A stretch of 64,000 bases of DNA from Onchocerca lupi (taxonomy: Eukaryota; Nematoda; Chromadorea; Rhabditida; Onchocercidae). Location: contig JAOVVO010000246.1 in assembly GCA_028564675.1 (NCBI GenBank), positions 39,813 to 103,812 of the forward strand, read 5' to 3'. Positions 1 to 13,800 of the stretch are shown in pieces; the first letter of the stretch is position 1; every line of letters starts with the position of its first letter. Under the pieces are notes generated by a model. That model saw nothing but the letters and a program-made list of their open reading frames with translations, was not told the DNA's origin and ran no database searches. Both the position numbers and the translations under genes were made by a program.

Positions 1-292
1 AAAAACTGATCTTCTTAATCAAAAAATCAAATGGTCCTATTCTAATATTTTCTGTTAAATCCTTTTACATTTTTTATATGTATTGTTTTATATCTAAAAA
101 TTTTTAGCCTTTACAAAATTTACCGCAAGATTAGATCTAAAAATTCATAGAAATGTTCCCATTTTAGTTTCAATCATTATTTTATGTGAGTTTTTAACTC
201 AAATTAAGTTAAATTGGATTTCTATTGTTATGTATATTTTAGTTTTTCAAATCTTTTCTTAGTTTGAAAAATACTGTTTTATCACATTACAG

Positions 293-1865
293 GGTAGCTT
301 TGTTCCTGCGAGTGAAATGAAATTGTCACCGGTTGATCGAATCTTTACAAGGATGGGTGCAGGTGATCGAATTATTGCAGGTCAGTTTTTATTATGCTTT
401 ATAAAATTTCGGAATATATTTATAGATCCTATTTTCAAAGCCACCTTTTAGGTCAATCTACGTTCTATGTCGAATTGTATGAAACAAATTTGATTTTACG
501 AAATGCTACCAGACATTCCCTTGTGATAATGGATGAACTAGGACGAGGGACAAGGTAACATTTACATTTTCATTTATTTATGTCTATGGTAATATTTATA
601 ACAGATAATATCTATATCCAGTTCTCTTTTCGCTAGTCGAGGTTTGTTTATTAATTTAAAGGTATGAATATTCCATTTGTTTGGCCTAGTTATAACATGC
701 ATTTTAATTTTTCTAAAAAAGTTTGTGGTTCAATTTATTGATAATCGTATTTTTTTTTCTTGAATTTTTATGAGTTGCTTATAACAGAAACAATTTTATG
801 ATTTTTAGAAAAAATAATTTTTTTGCAAGATGGGATTGAAAGTGAATATTATTTTAGCACTTATGACGGCACCGCTATTGCATACGCAGTACTGCTGGAT
901 GTGGCAATTCGGCTCCAGTGTCGCACTTTTTTTTCCACTCATTATCATAGTTTATGTAAAGCAGTTGAAAATTTTAGCAATATCAAAGCAGCACATATGG
1001 TTAGTTTCCTATTGCAAAATATTGCAGTGTTAATGCCATTGAAATTTTAAGTTAAATAACTTTTCATAACTATTATTTTCGGTAAGATATTCATTGTAAT
1101 AAGTCTTCTTTTTAATCTTACTGTATGTCATTATAATTCACAAATATTATTCTGCTGAAAAAAATACTGATATCTAAACTTGTCAGGAATGCAGTTGTCA
1201 TATTGTTTAACTATTATAAAATATCACTGTGAATATTTTATAATTTTAGTTCCATTTTAATGAATTTATCTTAAAATTTTAAATCATTTCGTTAATTTCA
1301 TCTAATGCTGCTAAAAGAAATAATTCTGTTGGAAAAATCTTACAAGTGGGTGGTGACATATTATTTCATTTTATCTTAGTTTAATATATATTACCTCATT
1401 CTGCCAAATATTTTTTTATCTACTTTTTTTTATAGCAAAAAAAGGATTTTCTTCAGAAATTTGGGCATTTTTTCAGGCTTGCATTGTTGAAAATGAAAAT
1501 GCCGAAGATCCAACTATGGAAAATGTTACTTTTCTATATACGCTAGCTGATGGAATGTGTCCAAAATCTTATGGATTCTTTGCTGCAAAAATTTCTGGAC
1601 TTAGGAAAGAAGTACTTGAAATTTTTGTGATTTTATAATACAATTTCATTTTTGGTGAAAGCAATAATAGGTTCTATTCGAAGAGAATATTATTTAAAAA
1701 CTAATTTTTCAGGTTATTCGAGCCGCGTTTGCTGCTTCACAACGTCTTGATGCGGGAAAAACACGAAAAGAACGTATGGCGCAATTACGAAGACTAGCAC
1801 TGAATGAGGAATGTAGCACAACACAACTTAGGGAATTAATAAATTCAATGTTGAATTCATCGTGA
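293..1865 (+). CDS. msh-6: DNA mismatch repair protein MSH6, C-terminal part (5 exons, 5' end outside window)
   Basis: MutS-family ATPase subunit that with MSH2 forms MutS-alpha, which recognises base mismatches and small loops in the nucleus. Exons that join in frame: 293-380, 452-554, 858-999, 1477-1611 and 1713-1865 (stop TGA). Exon 1 carries the segment after the P-loop (SFVPASEMKLSPVDRIFTR, then MGAGDRI). Exon 2 ends in the Walker B region (VIMDELGRGT), completed across the intron by STYDGTA. Exon 3 has the conserved STHYH switch histidine motif. Exon 4 reads CPKSYGFFAAKISGL, the MSH6-type end of the ATPase domain, and exon 5 is a helical tail as in MutS dimerisation regions. The Walker A exon and the mismatch-binding domains must lie upstream. 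The joins restore full codons at every junction. MSH6 is preferred over MSH3 because of the CPKSYGF pattern and the wording of the P-loop-distal block. Confidence 0.94.
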
Positions 1866-3125
1866 AAGTTTTCTGGAGAACAATTGTTTTTTTTCTTTTT
1901 TTTTTTTCTGATTTTTAGAATCCTGTTTGTTTGATTATTTTGTTAGTGTTGATTGCTATTTTGGTAATTGCTGAAATAGAATGGTATGCCATTAGCATTG
2001 TCAAGTTAGCACTATTTTTCTCCTTCGTTTTTTAGTGAATTTAATTGCGTTTTATAATGATAATCAAGTTGGAAACATGAACTTCATTAACTGGATATTT
2101 GAAATATTCTGGAATGGCTTTGCATGTCATAATACTAATAGGTGGTTTAGTAAATTCGTGCACTAAAAACTTATATGACCGTGCAACATGGTCATGCATT
2201 TTAAACTAATGCTAGAGAATTAACCTTCATTAGGTCTTTTATGAAAGATTAATTTCATTAGTTCTATTTTGCTAATCAGGTAATTTAGATCTCGTAATCT
2301 TCACCAGCGAAGCGGGTTTTATTTATTTTTTTCTCTTTTTTTCTTTTTGAACTTCTGAAATGTATATTTCGTTAGGCTCAATTATTACTTATTTGTGGCC
2401 TTTTCCATACTGGATGCTTACATTGGATTTTGTTTTTATTATTCACGGATGTTATGGAATTTATATTTTTCGGAAGAGTGAAAATTGCGTCTATTTCAAT
2501 CTTGAATGAATTGTTAATTTCTTTCATTTCTTGTGATAGTCGTTAACAAATTCTTTCTTTCTTTCTTTTTTTTTTCTTGATTATATTTTTTCAGAATATT
2601 TCGTAAGTAGCAACATATTCATGTTAAACGTAACATTGAAATTTGTCTACCATTTAATCTATTAACAAATACATCTGGGAAAGCTTGTATAAGCTTCGTG
2701 ATTTCGTGATCTCTTGAATATCTCATTACTTTTACTGTATCTTTACGAAACTTAGCATTTGTTCGTGATTTGATTTGATATCTTTTTGATTTTTTCTTTC
2801 TTTTTTTTTTCTGCTCGAATTAAGGTCCTTTGTTGAGTCTATTTAAGCACAAAGTTTTATCAGTAATATTTGTTGTGCTTCTATTGAGAAAATTTAAATC
2901 TGTAAATAGTTTACGAGGTTTTGATCCTTGTTTTACAAACCCATATGAAATATGCTATATAAAAATTTCAATTTTGTTCTTTTTTTTTTTTTTAATTTTT
3001 GCTTTTTGCGTCATTACATCCATACAAATAGTACTTCAAAGTGAAATTTCGGTTTGAAATGACATTTTTGTAAAATTGAGATATTAAACTTCAAGGAATG
3101 CAAGAATCATAATGATGATCACGAT
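1866..3125. other. Intergenic region between msh-6 and lpd-3
   Basis: Contains the msh-6 3' UTR and the lpd-3 promoter/5' UTR. It is AT-rich with several pyrimidine runs (about 1890-1910, 2565-2575, 2800-2812 and 2980-2992). I found no convincing exon; the only ORF-like stretch (2830-3057) is low complexity. The 1.26 kb gap is too long for a typical nematode operon spacing. Confidence 0.6.
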
Positions 3126-3649
3126 ATGAATTATACAGACTTATTGCTTGGCGGGGGTTTTTCTTTTTGGGAGAAAAATGGTTCCATAATATTGCCCGGA
3201 GATATCAATGTACAATGGAAGGATTATCGAGAAATTGTTCAAGTAAGCTTTTCTAATAATGCAAGAGATTAGGAAAGAGGAGATTTTAGTCAAATTATGG
3301 AAGTTTCAGCAGCTGCTTGTTTCTCTTCATTTAATTTATCTAGTGGCTTTATTGATGATATTACCTTTAATGCATTTTCTAACTCTCTTTGAAATCATGT
3401 ACTGTTTTGACATTAGATGTCTTTTTTAGCCGGACAAAGTAAGTTTCTGGCTTATGCTAGGAAGCTTGTTATTGTTTATTGTATGGATTGTTTTTATAAC
3501 ATACTACATGTCTCGAGTTATTGGTCCAATTGTTGCATTTTTACTAACGCGAATTGCTCATTTGAAAGGATATGATGTACAAATAACGATGGGTAAATGT
3601 TATATCGGTTTTTGCTCTTTAATTAATTTACTATTCCATTCGAGAACTC

Positions 3650-3684
<35 letters not shown>

Positions 3685-6600
3685 CATAGTGTTTCGCATT
3701 TTTCGACTCGAAGTCAAAAAACACGAAGATCAAAAAGAGGATATGGATTCTAAAAAAGAAAAGGAAAAAGTTGGGATGATGAAAAAAAAAAAGATGAAAG
3801 AAAAAATTTTCATCTTGCAACAATGTTTTGAAAATTTTTTGTCCAATAACTGCAAATTTTGAAAAGATATTTTTCGGCGAAAGAGAGGATTTATATAGGA
3901 TTATATATTGACTGCTTAATTTTTCATCAATGATTGGAAATTTATGGTGCAGGATGCAATGAAAATTTTTTCGTATGTTTCAGTCTCATAGGAAATATAT
4001 TAAAATGTGGACAGTGATTAAGACAAACATAATCTTGTTTATTGAATTCTTTTTATTTCTATATAATGGATTTTTTCATTCGATTCAGTGCTGTAGGAGC
4101 ATTTTTCTATTTTTATCAGTTTATAGTTATCATATATGCGTAATTTGTTTATTAGCGAAACCCATTTTTTCAGGATCATTTTCTATAAGTTTCCTTTCGG
4201 GTAAAATAATGTTCCGTGATTTTCGGTGTATGAATCAAAACTTCTTATTCAGTTGCAACGACGGATGGATTATTTTTTCGTATTGGAATTACATTCCATC
4301 AGATTATGCGCATAAAAGGTATGATAAGAGGGAACTGAATGAAATAATTTTCATTTAAAGGCGAGATGTTATATTCATCCAAAGAATAAATTTGGAAATG
4401 GATTTAAATATATGTCGAAGTTTTCAGTAATATTTCGAGATTACATATATCATTGAATGGCTTACAACTGCATATTTACAATCGCTTATCAAATTATCGA
4501 TCTTTAGCAAGATATTTTGGCCTTGAAAAATTGTTTATTCCATTGAAAGATGAAACTGATGTTAACAGAGTACGGCGATTTACAAGTAAGTGAGCAAATA
4601 CGTTTTGGATTAATTCATGCTATCCATAAAATGTGCATTTGTCTTTAGGAATCAATTTTGTAGGACTATTTATATATATCGAAATTATACATTGAATATA
4701 TTTAAACCTTGCCTTGAGTTAGTTAAATTGTTTTGAATTGCTTTGTCGTATCATTTGATGGAATTTTTCACTTTTTTGCTGTTTCAGCAGAGGAAGAATT
4801 GGAATGGGACAAGTATTATGATAATTTATGGTCTTTAATTGGATATATTAAATTAGATATTAGTTCAGGACGTCTGGTTGCTGGAAACGCGCTTTTACCG
4901 TCAATGATTGTTTCATCTTTTGAAAACTATACATGTAAATTAATTAAGCAAGCTTTTATAAAAGGAAAGCGAACTAAAATGAAATTATCTTTCTTCAAAG
5001 TTTTACAATTTGTCGATTTTTTTCTGAAATTTAACAAAAAGGTCAGTTTTTTTTTCAGAATGCAAAGCCCGTTGAAATTGTAAAACATTTCTTTAGTATA
5101 TATTACTTCAATACAATGATTTAGATATATGTGGCAGTTGATATGAAAAAGTGTTTTCGGTATAATAAATTCAAAACAAAAAGATATGTGAAATGCATTC
5201 TTAAATATATTCGAACAAAATCAAGTTTTTCATTCCATTTGAGATTGTATTCTTATGATTTATATCTGTTGAACATTTAAATTTCTTTTCCAGTTCATTT
5301 CTTTTTTTATTTCAGCAGAAGTTTCACTCAAGGAATATAGCAGAAGTGACGACGTTGCATTGCTTAGTATTATTGGTGGCACAGAAAACGTTCGTGTCAC
5401 ATTGGTACAATGTAATCAATTTTTGGAAAAAAAATCGCCAAATTGTAATGGTCGTTGTGATCCACCACCTCGAACAATGGGTGATGGCTTCGCGATTGTT
5501 CAAACGGCTCATCTCAATTTTTTTTACAGTCAATCTATCCCAGGCATATTTTAATTTCTTTTATAGCTAATCGATTATTGTATAAAATTCATAGTTTCCT
5601 TTCATTAAAAATTCCTATCATTTTGAACCTTTGCATACATTGTTATGCATGAATTGATTCTTATATCATGAGTTTGTAGTCAGGAATTTACAGCTTCTCA
5701 TTCGTTGCTGCCATTCATCTTTGATAGTAATTGAATTGCAATTAATTTAATCCAGATTTTTTAAAATTTAAACATTACTTCTCGCTCGTTTTTGATACTT
5801 TTATATTGCTTTAATTTTTCGGTTAATTAAGAACCCCATTTTTGTAGTGATTTCTCTCAATTTTTTTATTTACTGCATTTCAAGGTGTTGTGAAGGAAGG
5901 TGAACAATCAGTGACGGAAGATCTTCCCATTTGGGAATCTGTGTGGCGATTCGATAAAAATACCGTATTTTCATATGGTCCGTGGGCTGATGCGCAGCGT
6001 GTTCTTCTCTATGACTTTTTCTTCCCGCCGGAATATCGTAATTTGGAAGTAACGTATGTTTATTATTTATGTTATTTTTCTATCACAATGGACTTCCATT
6101 ATTTTTGTGACCAAAAACTTAAGAGTTCAAAATCGAATTTTTTTTTGCTGGGAATAACAACCTTTGATAACAAGTTTTCGTGAATAATTGCAGAATAATG
6201 CCAAAGGAAGGCGAGCGACGAATTTTATTATCTCATGACATGAGAATTTCATTGTGGAATGATGCAGCAATTGATATATGGTTTATGAGAGGAGACGAAC
6301 TGAATGCTTTGCATCTCCGTGTAAAACAAGGCTCCTCTGTTGATGTAACTGTTTTAGCATTTTTAATATCAAATGTAGAACTTTCAGTATTTTAGAAATC
6401 TAATTGGATGACAAGAAATATTAAAAATTTCCATCTCACACATTGCAGTTAAAAATTCCTTGGATAACGACTGAGAAAGGATATGAGACTACTCTTCGTT
6501 CTTGTTTTCTATTTGTTGAATCATCTACTTCTCTCGCATATCCCAAATTTTTTCAATGTGAAACTTTGCGTTTATCACTTAATGTTCATTATCCACGCAT

Positions 6601-7829
6601 CTTTAATGGACATCAAGTGTGGAAATATATCATTAAAATTAATAAAGCCAGCGCTTGGGTTGTGTTCGATCATAAACATTTCTTTGTTGTAAGTTTTTTT
6701 TATAAGGGCGCTGATCTGAATTTTCTGAAATTTTCTATTTTCGATTTTTTATAATTTTTATTTAATATGAGTTAGGAAATTTTCGAACTCGTTTGTGGGA
6801 ATTTCCGAATTTTTTGGGGAACGTTTTAAAAAATTTAGGTTTTTACTGCTGAATTTGTAATATGAAGAAGACTTATAACGGTAGTAAGGTTTGTTAAGTT
6901 GGATTTATTTCTTTTCCTAGGATTTGATCAATGAATGGACATCGGATTCACGTATAGATTTATTTAAATTCGTTCCATACACATGGGAATTCGAAATTAA
7001 TATTATGGATAGTTTTCAACTTACGTTGTTATTGAATGAACACAATTGGATTGATGCGAAGTTAGTCAATGCATTATTTTTCGTCCTATTCTAAATCCAT
7101 CTAAATAGCAATTAGTGCGCGAGAGAGGCCAAATACTTTTCTTTCAACATAATTTAATGATTTCTTTCTTAAGTTCATATTTAAATTTGCAATTTTAGTT
7201 CTTCTTTATCCGCGGAAAATCGTTTAGCCGCTATTGTGGGCAAAAATGTGACAATGTCGTTCGTTTTACCTTTTCTCGATTTCTGTCCTAAAACAATAAC
7301 AACTGTTTATGAAATTAAAGTGCAAGGTTTAATTGCATTGCGCGCATGGTTACCACCCAAAAGTCCTCTCTACAGTGTTCTGCATTCTCTTTTTAAGTAT
7401 GCTGCTTTCACTGTCGATTCCTCAACAATCGAGGAATTACCGGCTGTATCACATTTAGCTCAGGTTAGTCATTCATTTTATCTTTCCTTGCTTCAAAAAT
7501 TACTGTAGTTTGTTATAAAATGTTCCATGAGATGTTTTTCAATCCTGAATTTTCGATTACTTTATTAACTATAATAAGTTTGCTTCAGTTTTTTTCAACT
7601 AGACATTTCATAATATCAATATATTTCTGAATACTTTATTTATTACTATGACATTTTTTAGGACTGGGTAGAATTGTGGAAAACTGAAATGATCACACTG
7701 TTGTTTGAATATACTAATCATCCGTTATATTATGATCCACCATCCGATCTTCCATTGAATGTCATCAAATCGACAACAAAAATACAAACGGTTCCAGTTA
7801 CTTTACCTCCAGATCAGCTATCGCTTGAG
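3126..7829 (+). other. lpd-3: lpd-3 exon block 1: ER anchor and first lipid-groove segments
   Basis: Exons with consistent phases: 3126-3242, 3430-3592, 4174-4318, 4428-4585, 4788-4934, 5316-5543, 5885-6053, 6194-6344, 6449-6688, 6921-7060, 7199-7463 and 7662-7829. The hydrophobic helix (residues about 45-70) should anchor the N terminus in the ER, and the rest matches the conserved N-terminal third of BLTP1. The intron after 5543 begins GC rather than GT. The exons at 4788 and 5316 each follow a CAGCAG tandem acceptor. A 32-nt poly-T run sits in the intron near 3653-3684. Confidence 0.88.
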
Positions 7830-10800
7830 GTTATCAACATTTGAATTATTAAAACAATAAACATTTTGGACGCGTTTCTTTGAACTACTGAGATTTCACT
7901 TAGGAACATATACAGATAAATTATTTCAAATTCTTTCATCAAATGCAAGTGCTCAAAAACTCATAGTACAGGTTTCTAATTTGAATCGTATATTTATGAG
8001 TCTGTGGAAGTTTGCAGTTTTCTTGATTTCCTATGTGACTGAAAGTCTTCTTTTTTTTTTTTTTTGGATTTCTGAAATATCAACTTCAGATTGATATAGA
8101 TGATTCCGAAGTTATACTAGTAGGCCTGATCATTCGTTTTATTATTGATCTGAAAAATAATTATTTTGGATTATATGATCAGGTGAGAGTTAATTTACGC
8201 AAAATTTTGGTACATTTCAGTTTATTCTTTAGTAAATTATGAAATTGGCAAGGAAGTTGATAATTGAATAAGTTTATACAGGCTTTAAAAAATTGGTGCA
8301 AAAAAATGAGATTTGAACTCGATGGATTTCCTGATTTTTCAATGGGATTTTTTCATTGCTTTCTTTGAGGATAGTCTTTGCAATTCATAATATTTTAATT
8401 TCATTTTAATTGATAGTTAACTGATGTCGGAAAAATTAATAGCGACACGCCCCTAAATCTATTGTATGGCAACGTCATTTCTGGTGAATGTGAGCGATAT
8501 CGACCTTTGTTGTTGCGCCTCCACTTATGTATTGGCAAAATTAAAGGATTTTGCTTGGTTCACAATTCAAAAATAAATTCAGCTATAGGTAAGAAATAGC
8601 TTTTAGTTTCTAATTTTTTTGCTAATTTAAATAAAATTTCGGAATTTTTCTAGTGTTCTTTTTTTTTTTTATTCAAAATGATTACCAAAAAATATAGTTC
8701 GATGGACAAATTGCGCACGGTGCTATTTTGCAATTCATTTTCACTTCTTGACAAACTATGCCGTAATTTTCACTTCTACCTCTCGATGCCTTATTTATTT
8801 GTTTCTCAGTTGACTAAATTGTATAAAAAATATTTCAAAATGGGATTTTTTAGATTATTGCCCAGAAATTGGAGTTGATAAAATAGTTTTGGAAATTGTT
8901 AAAGATGCACATGGTGCGATGGTTCAGGTAAAAGCTTTTATCGTTTTTCAAATTGAAGATATTAATTAAAGCTTTTATATCGCGAGAAATTCAACTTTTA
9001 GGTTGGTTTTGGGATAGCTTCGGTAAAATTCAAGCCATCCTCCGGATTTTCCAATGCTGTGGATGGTTTGTTGATGCTGGAAACATTTTCGCTTCGTGCC
9101 CAAGCCCTTTTTTCGGATCTAGATGTTCCTTGGGACGCTGCAACGCTTGAATATGGTTGGCTTATAGAAATTTCTGTTGGGCAGTTGCTTGGTAAACTTC
9201 ATTCTTCCCAGGTTTCGTTTCAAATATAAAATGAATTTTTTCTTGCAAATTATTTTTATCTGCTGTTTAAAGAATAACAGGTTTTCGGAATGCTAAACAT
9301 TAAATCGAGTTAGATTTAGGATTGATTTTTACTCTTCTATTGCTGGCTCATAATCATTGGAACTCTTTAGTCATTTAGTTCAATGTATTTCACGGTGTTG
9401 GTGCTGCTGCATAACCGTTTTTTGTAGTTTTTTTCAAAAACATCATGCTAGGCATCAAATTATTCAACTTTTCTAATTTATCTACTTGCTAAAAAGTATT
9501 GTAAAATAATTTTCATGTAGATTAATGTTTATCATTGCAGATAGCTGTATTTGCACAATGTATCGAATCACTAGCAGTTTTGGGTATTTGCTCTGATGAT
9601 AAATTATTAATACCTGAAAAGTTTGTCACTTAGACGATTGTTTAAATTTTAGACTTAATGAAAATGTATGCTGCTTGAGATATCTTCAAATGTCTTCAAT
9701 TTATATGCAGGGAAAAAACAGAAAGATTTTTGTTATTATAAAATTGAGAAACTCATCTTGCAACATTATATGCATTACAAACAAATAAATATGCTGAAGT
9801 TCATTTAACTTATATTCTTTGCAGATATGATTTTTGTATTCATATGAATGACCGTCGCACATGTCCATGTGCTGCATTAAATTTAGTTCATGATAAAGCA
9901 CCAATCCAAAACTGTGAATCTGAAGAGAACGTTAGTTTTTTGTTTTAAGACTTTTTTCATTTTTATGATTATTAATAGTAGATTACTTCTTGCTGGTTTG
10001 TAAGCAACTGAACGATTTCTTTCTGTGGAAATCATGACATGATATGAGTGATGGATTATTTGTATCATTTTTTTTCTTTATCTGTTACTCCAAAATATTT
10101 TCAGTTAAAATATAAGTCATTACGAGTTAGCATTGAGCAACTGAGCGTATCCATTATGGAAGAACGAAGTGTATTTCAATTTGAGATGTCACCAATTCGC
10201 TTGGCACATTGCAATTGTCACAACGCATCATTTTGCTCCAATATTCTTGTGAAACTTCCTTCAGTTAGCTTTTTGCTATTTCGTATAAAATGGTATTTTT
10301 TGTATGGATTTTAAAATTATTATTTTAAGAAGTGACAGTCTTTTAGGTTCAATTGAAGCAGTTTGCATTTGTTTTGGGAAAGGATATAGAAAAGTGGATC
10401 GAATGTGGTTCTATTTCTTTGAATGACATAAGTTTCGATGTATCTTTGCCTTACGAAATTTCTGAAGCACATTTATTCTTGCAGCGAAAAAATTTCCTTA
10501 ATAAACATGATAAACGCACTAAGAGGTGAATGTTAGCTCCATCGAATTTCCTCGAATTCAAGAACAGTTTGATTTTGTCCAAATTTTTTCTTTTTTTTCA
10601 TTTAACGTGGACGGCGAGAATGTATGCATATCACTCGCTCACTTTTCTCATTTATTACGTTCTAAAGACTATATATAGCCAGTGAAGATTCTAAATGGCG
10701 AAAATTTGCAGAAATCAGAAAAAGATCGAAGGGTGAATTGATATTTAAGATCAATATCAATATTCGATAATTAGTCAATCTTAGCTATGACTTTTATTTT

Positions 10801-13800
10801 CACCTCTTTTTGCAGACTTTATTTTCTGTGGGATGATGCAAATAGTTGCGCATGCTTTGGTTATTCTTGGTTTTTTGGTCCTGTTGATACAGTGTAAATC
10901 CTTACATTTTCTAATTGCCATTATTTTTTATGCTTATATTAAATAAAATTTTAAGCATTTAAAAAAATTTTTGCTGACACTTAATATGTTTTCAGTGGGC
11001 TGTCGCTTATGCGAGAACTTAACAAGCCTTCTTTATGGGGCAGTAATACGAGTCAGGAAAACGTACAACCTGTCATTGGTCAGAGTATTATTCATAAGGA
11101 CAGATGGTGATTTTTTATGGATGTTTTAATCATATATTTTTTTATGGAAGATCTTTTAATCATTTTGTATGTTGCAGGATAATCAACACGAAAAATCTGG
11201 AGACGCATAAAAGCCCTGCAATCATCGAAGAAAGTAGAAAAAAGGTGATTAACTAATATATATATAAACATAATAAGATTTTTATGGCTTTAAGTAAGCA
11301 ATTATTTCAACGTTTCGTATTATAAGTTTGAAATCAATTTCTTAATTTTGAATAATTTTATTTATAGGAAAGTATAAATGAAAGGAAAGCATCTTCTGAT
11401 GATTCTTTCCATTCGGCATTTTCGTCAGCTGATGTCAATGTGTATCACCACATGGTTGGTCCAATACTTTCATCTACAATCCTTCATGAAAGTTATGCTT
11501 CATTTTTGAGTGTTTACAAAAATGAAATAACAAGTGATAGTGATCCGAAATCTGGCTTCTTCCGAAAGGTAAATTTTATGGATTTTTTTGCTATTCAGTA
11601 AAATCAAATTTTTTGTTGAACTTTATTTTTTTTATTTGTTAAAAATAAATTAGTTTCCTTAAGTTGAACAAAATCCGACATATTATTATTTTATTTGTTA
11701 CATTTAAAGTTTAAAAGGAGGTAAAGTTGAGTTTTTGATGCGATTAGTTTATTTTCTTTTGAAAATTTACCAGTCATTCTGACTCTTTTATTTGTAGTCT
11801 TTTCTCAAATTAAGAATTCTGAACTTAAATTCTTTAAGATAACAGCTGGAATTAATGAGCTCACACTAATCAAGCAAGAAGTGAAGCAGAAGCAAGCTAT
11901 GAAAAATGATGTAACTACTTCCGATTTGCCAATCGATGCTAATCTTTCCGACCAGCATACGATGAACATAAATGGTGTTTTGGGTAGTCAGTTGCATGTA
12001 AGTTATTAGCACATATTGACTGCCCATGTAAAAAATCTAAAAAAATTTATTAACATTGGTCGAGTACTATAGTGCTGTAATAATTTATCATCATTCATTA
12101 TAAGCAATTATTTTGTGGCTGTTTAATTCCTCTGATTTTTTTCTGATAGTCATTCACTTGTAGTAATCGATCCTCCAAGTATGGCAATTTAGTACGAAAG
12201 TTAGATCAGCAAGTAAACTATGGATTGAAGAAATGATTTGAATTCAGTTTTTATTTCTTAAAAAACTCATCTTCGTAGTGGGTATATAATAGCTGAGTAA
12301 TATGGAAACGTAGGACATATACTGCAGACAAACGTATGTTCCAGAAATTTTAAGCAGTCGGAAAGATGCGCAAATTATTGGCTGTTATAGTTCTGACCAT
12401 CAAATCATTACCAACTTGATCTGCTAATAATGATTCTAAAATGGTATACAACTATGAAACGAAACTCTTCCATGATGAAATTAGAAGAACCTGAAATGGT
12501 AGAAATCGACTATGAAACATATAATGTATTGATATATAAGTATCTTATTTAAGTCATTAATTTCAGATCTTTATAACACCATTGGCTTTGGAAGTGACAC
12601 AACGTATTATAGAGCAAATATCTGCTGGGTTCATGCTTATAAATCCCGTTTTCATCGTTCAACATCTTTACACATTCTGTACCTTCCGACACCATTCTCA
12701 ACCTCTTACAAAGAGCGGATCAAGTTCGTTGGTTATATTGAATTCATCAGCTGTTACATCATTTTAACATGGAAATTCAATCTAATCTTTTATATGTGAT
12801 AAATTTCCAACTTTAATATGTACTCTATTAACATAAGCGTTAAACTGAAAAATATTATGAGTCACAGATTTCACTTTCATTTTAATGTTCAGGAATTGCA
12901 TTCTTGAACACTAGAAACTGTAGTGTCATAAAGCGTAATTTTTGATCTTCGTAAAGCCGCTTTCATTTGCTTCAAAAATGACTTAGCCTGCTGCAGAATT
13001 TGCTGCATTTTTATTCCTTTTTATCTTGTCAATTTTTTTTAGATAAGGAAAAAAACCAGTCACATTTGCAAGGCAACATAATATTTCCCGACATCAACAT
13101 CGTTTTTTTCCAATGTGGAATGATTGAGAAAACTATTCGCTCATCATCACTTGAGGATTCTGTATCTCGTCTAACTCGAAACAGTGTGATTATGCTATGT
13201 TTTCACAAGGACATTTTATTCCTTTCAAGCGATAATTCCCACAGAGTAAACGCTTTTCTCGAGATTTCAGGATTTCATTGTATCTGTACTTAATCTGAAC
13301 GACAATGCTGATAAGTTTTCATATTACGCTTTTCTTATATTCTTTTTCAGAAAAAATGGTTGCCGAGAATAGAATTTACCTTGAAGGGTCATACACAGTT
13401 TCTCCAGCTGGTTGAGTCGTGGAAATTAGATTTCGCTTACAATAAATCTTTTTCTCTTAAGTATTCTACAAACTGGAATCAGCTTAATTTAAACAATCGT
13501 TTCAACGGATATGATCTAAGAGTTGTTATAGGCTAGTTAAAATTATAGTTTTTTTCCTCTTTTTTTTAAAATGTTTTGAGCATTTATTTCAATGATATAG
13601 CTAATTTTCATTATTATTGATTATCATTTGGGCGGTAATATAGAGAGTGACCTTATTTCACATTTATTTATACATTTGATTGTGTTTTAGGGCATTGAAA
13701 AAATTTTTTTTAGTCATTGAAAGTTTTATTTAATATTTTCGAACACTTTTTTTTTGCAGATGGTGAACTTCCTGATCTCATCTTAAAAGTAAATAACAAT

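Noticed and set aside
823..1050. Complete ORF reading from 823
   Set aside because: Only 858-999 is coding (msh-6 exon 3); the rest is intron.
2830..3057. 75-codon frame upstream of lpd-3 as an extra first exon
   Set aside because: Hydrophobic low-complexity translation driven by T-runs, with no donor that joins to lpd-3 exon 1.
3623..3823. Minus-strand frame rich in Phe and Lys
   Set aside because: It is a translation of the 32-nt poly-T tract in an lpd-3 intron.
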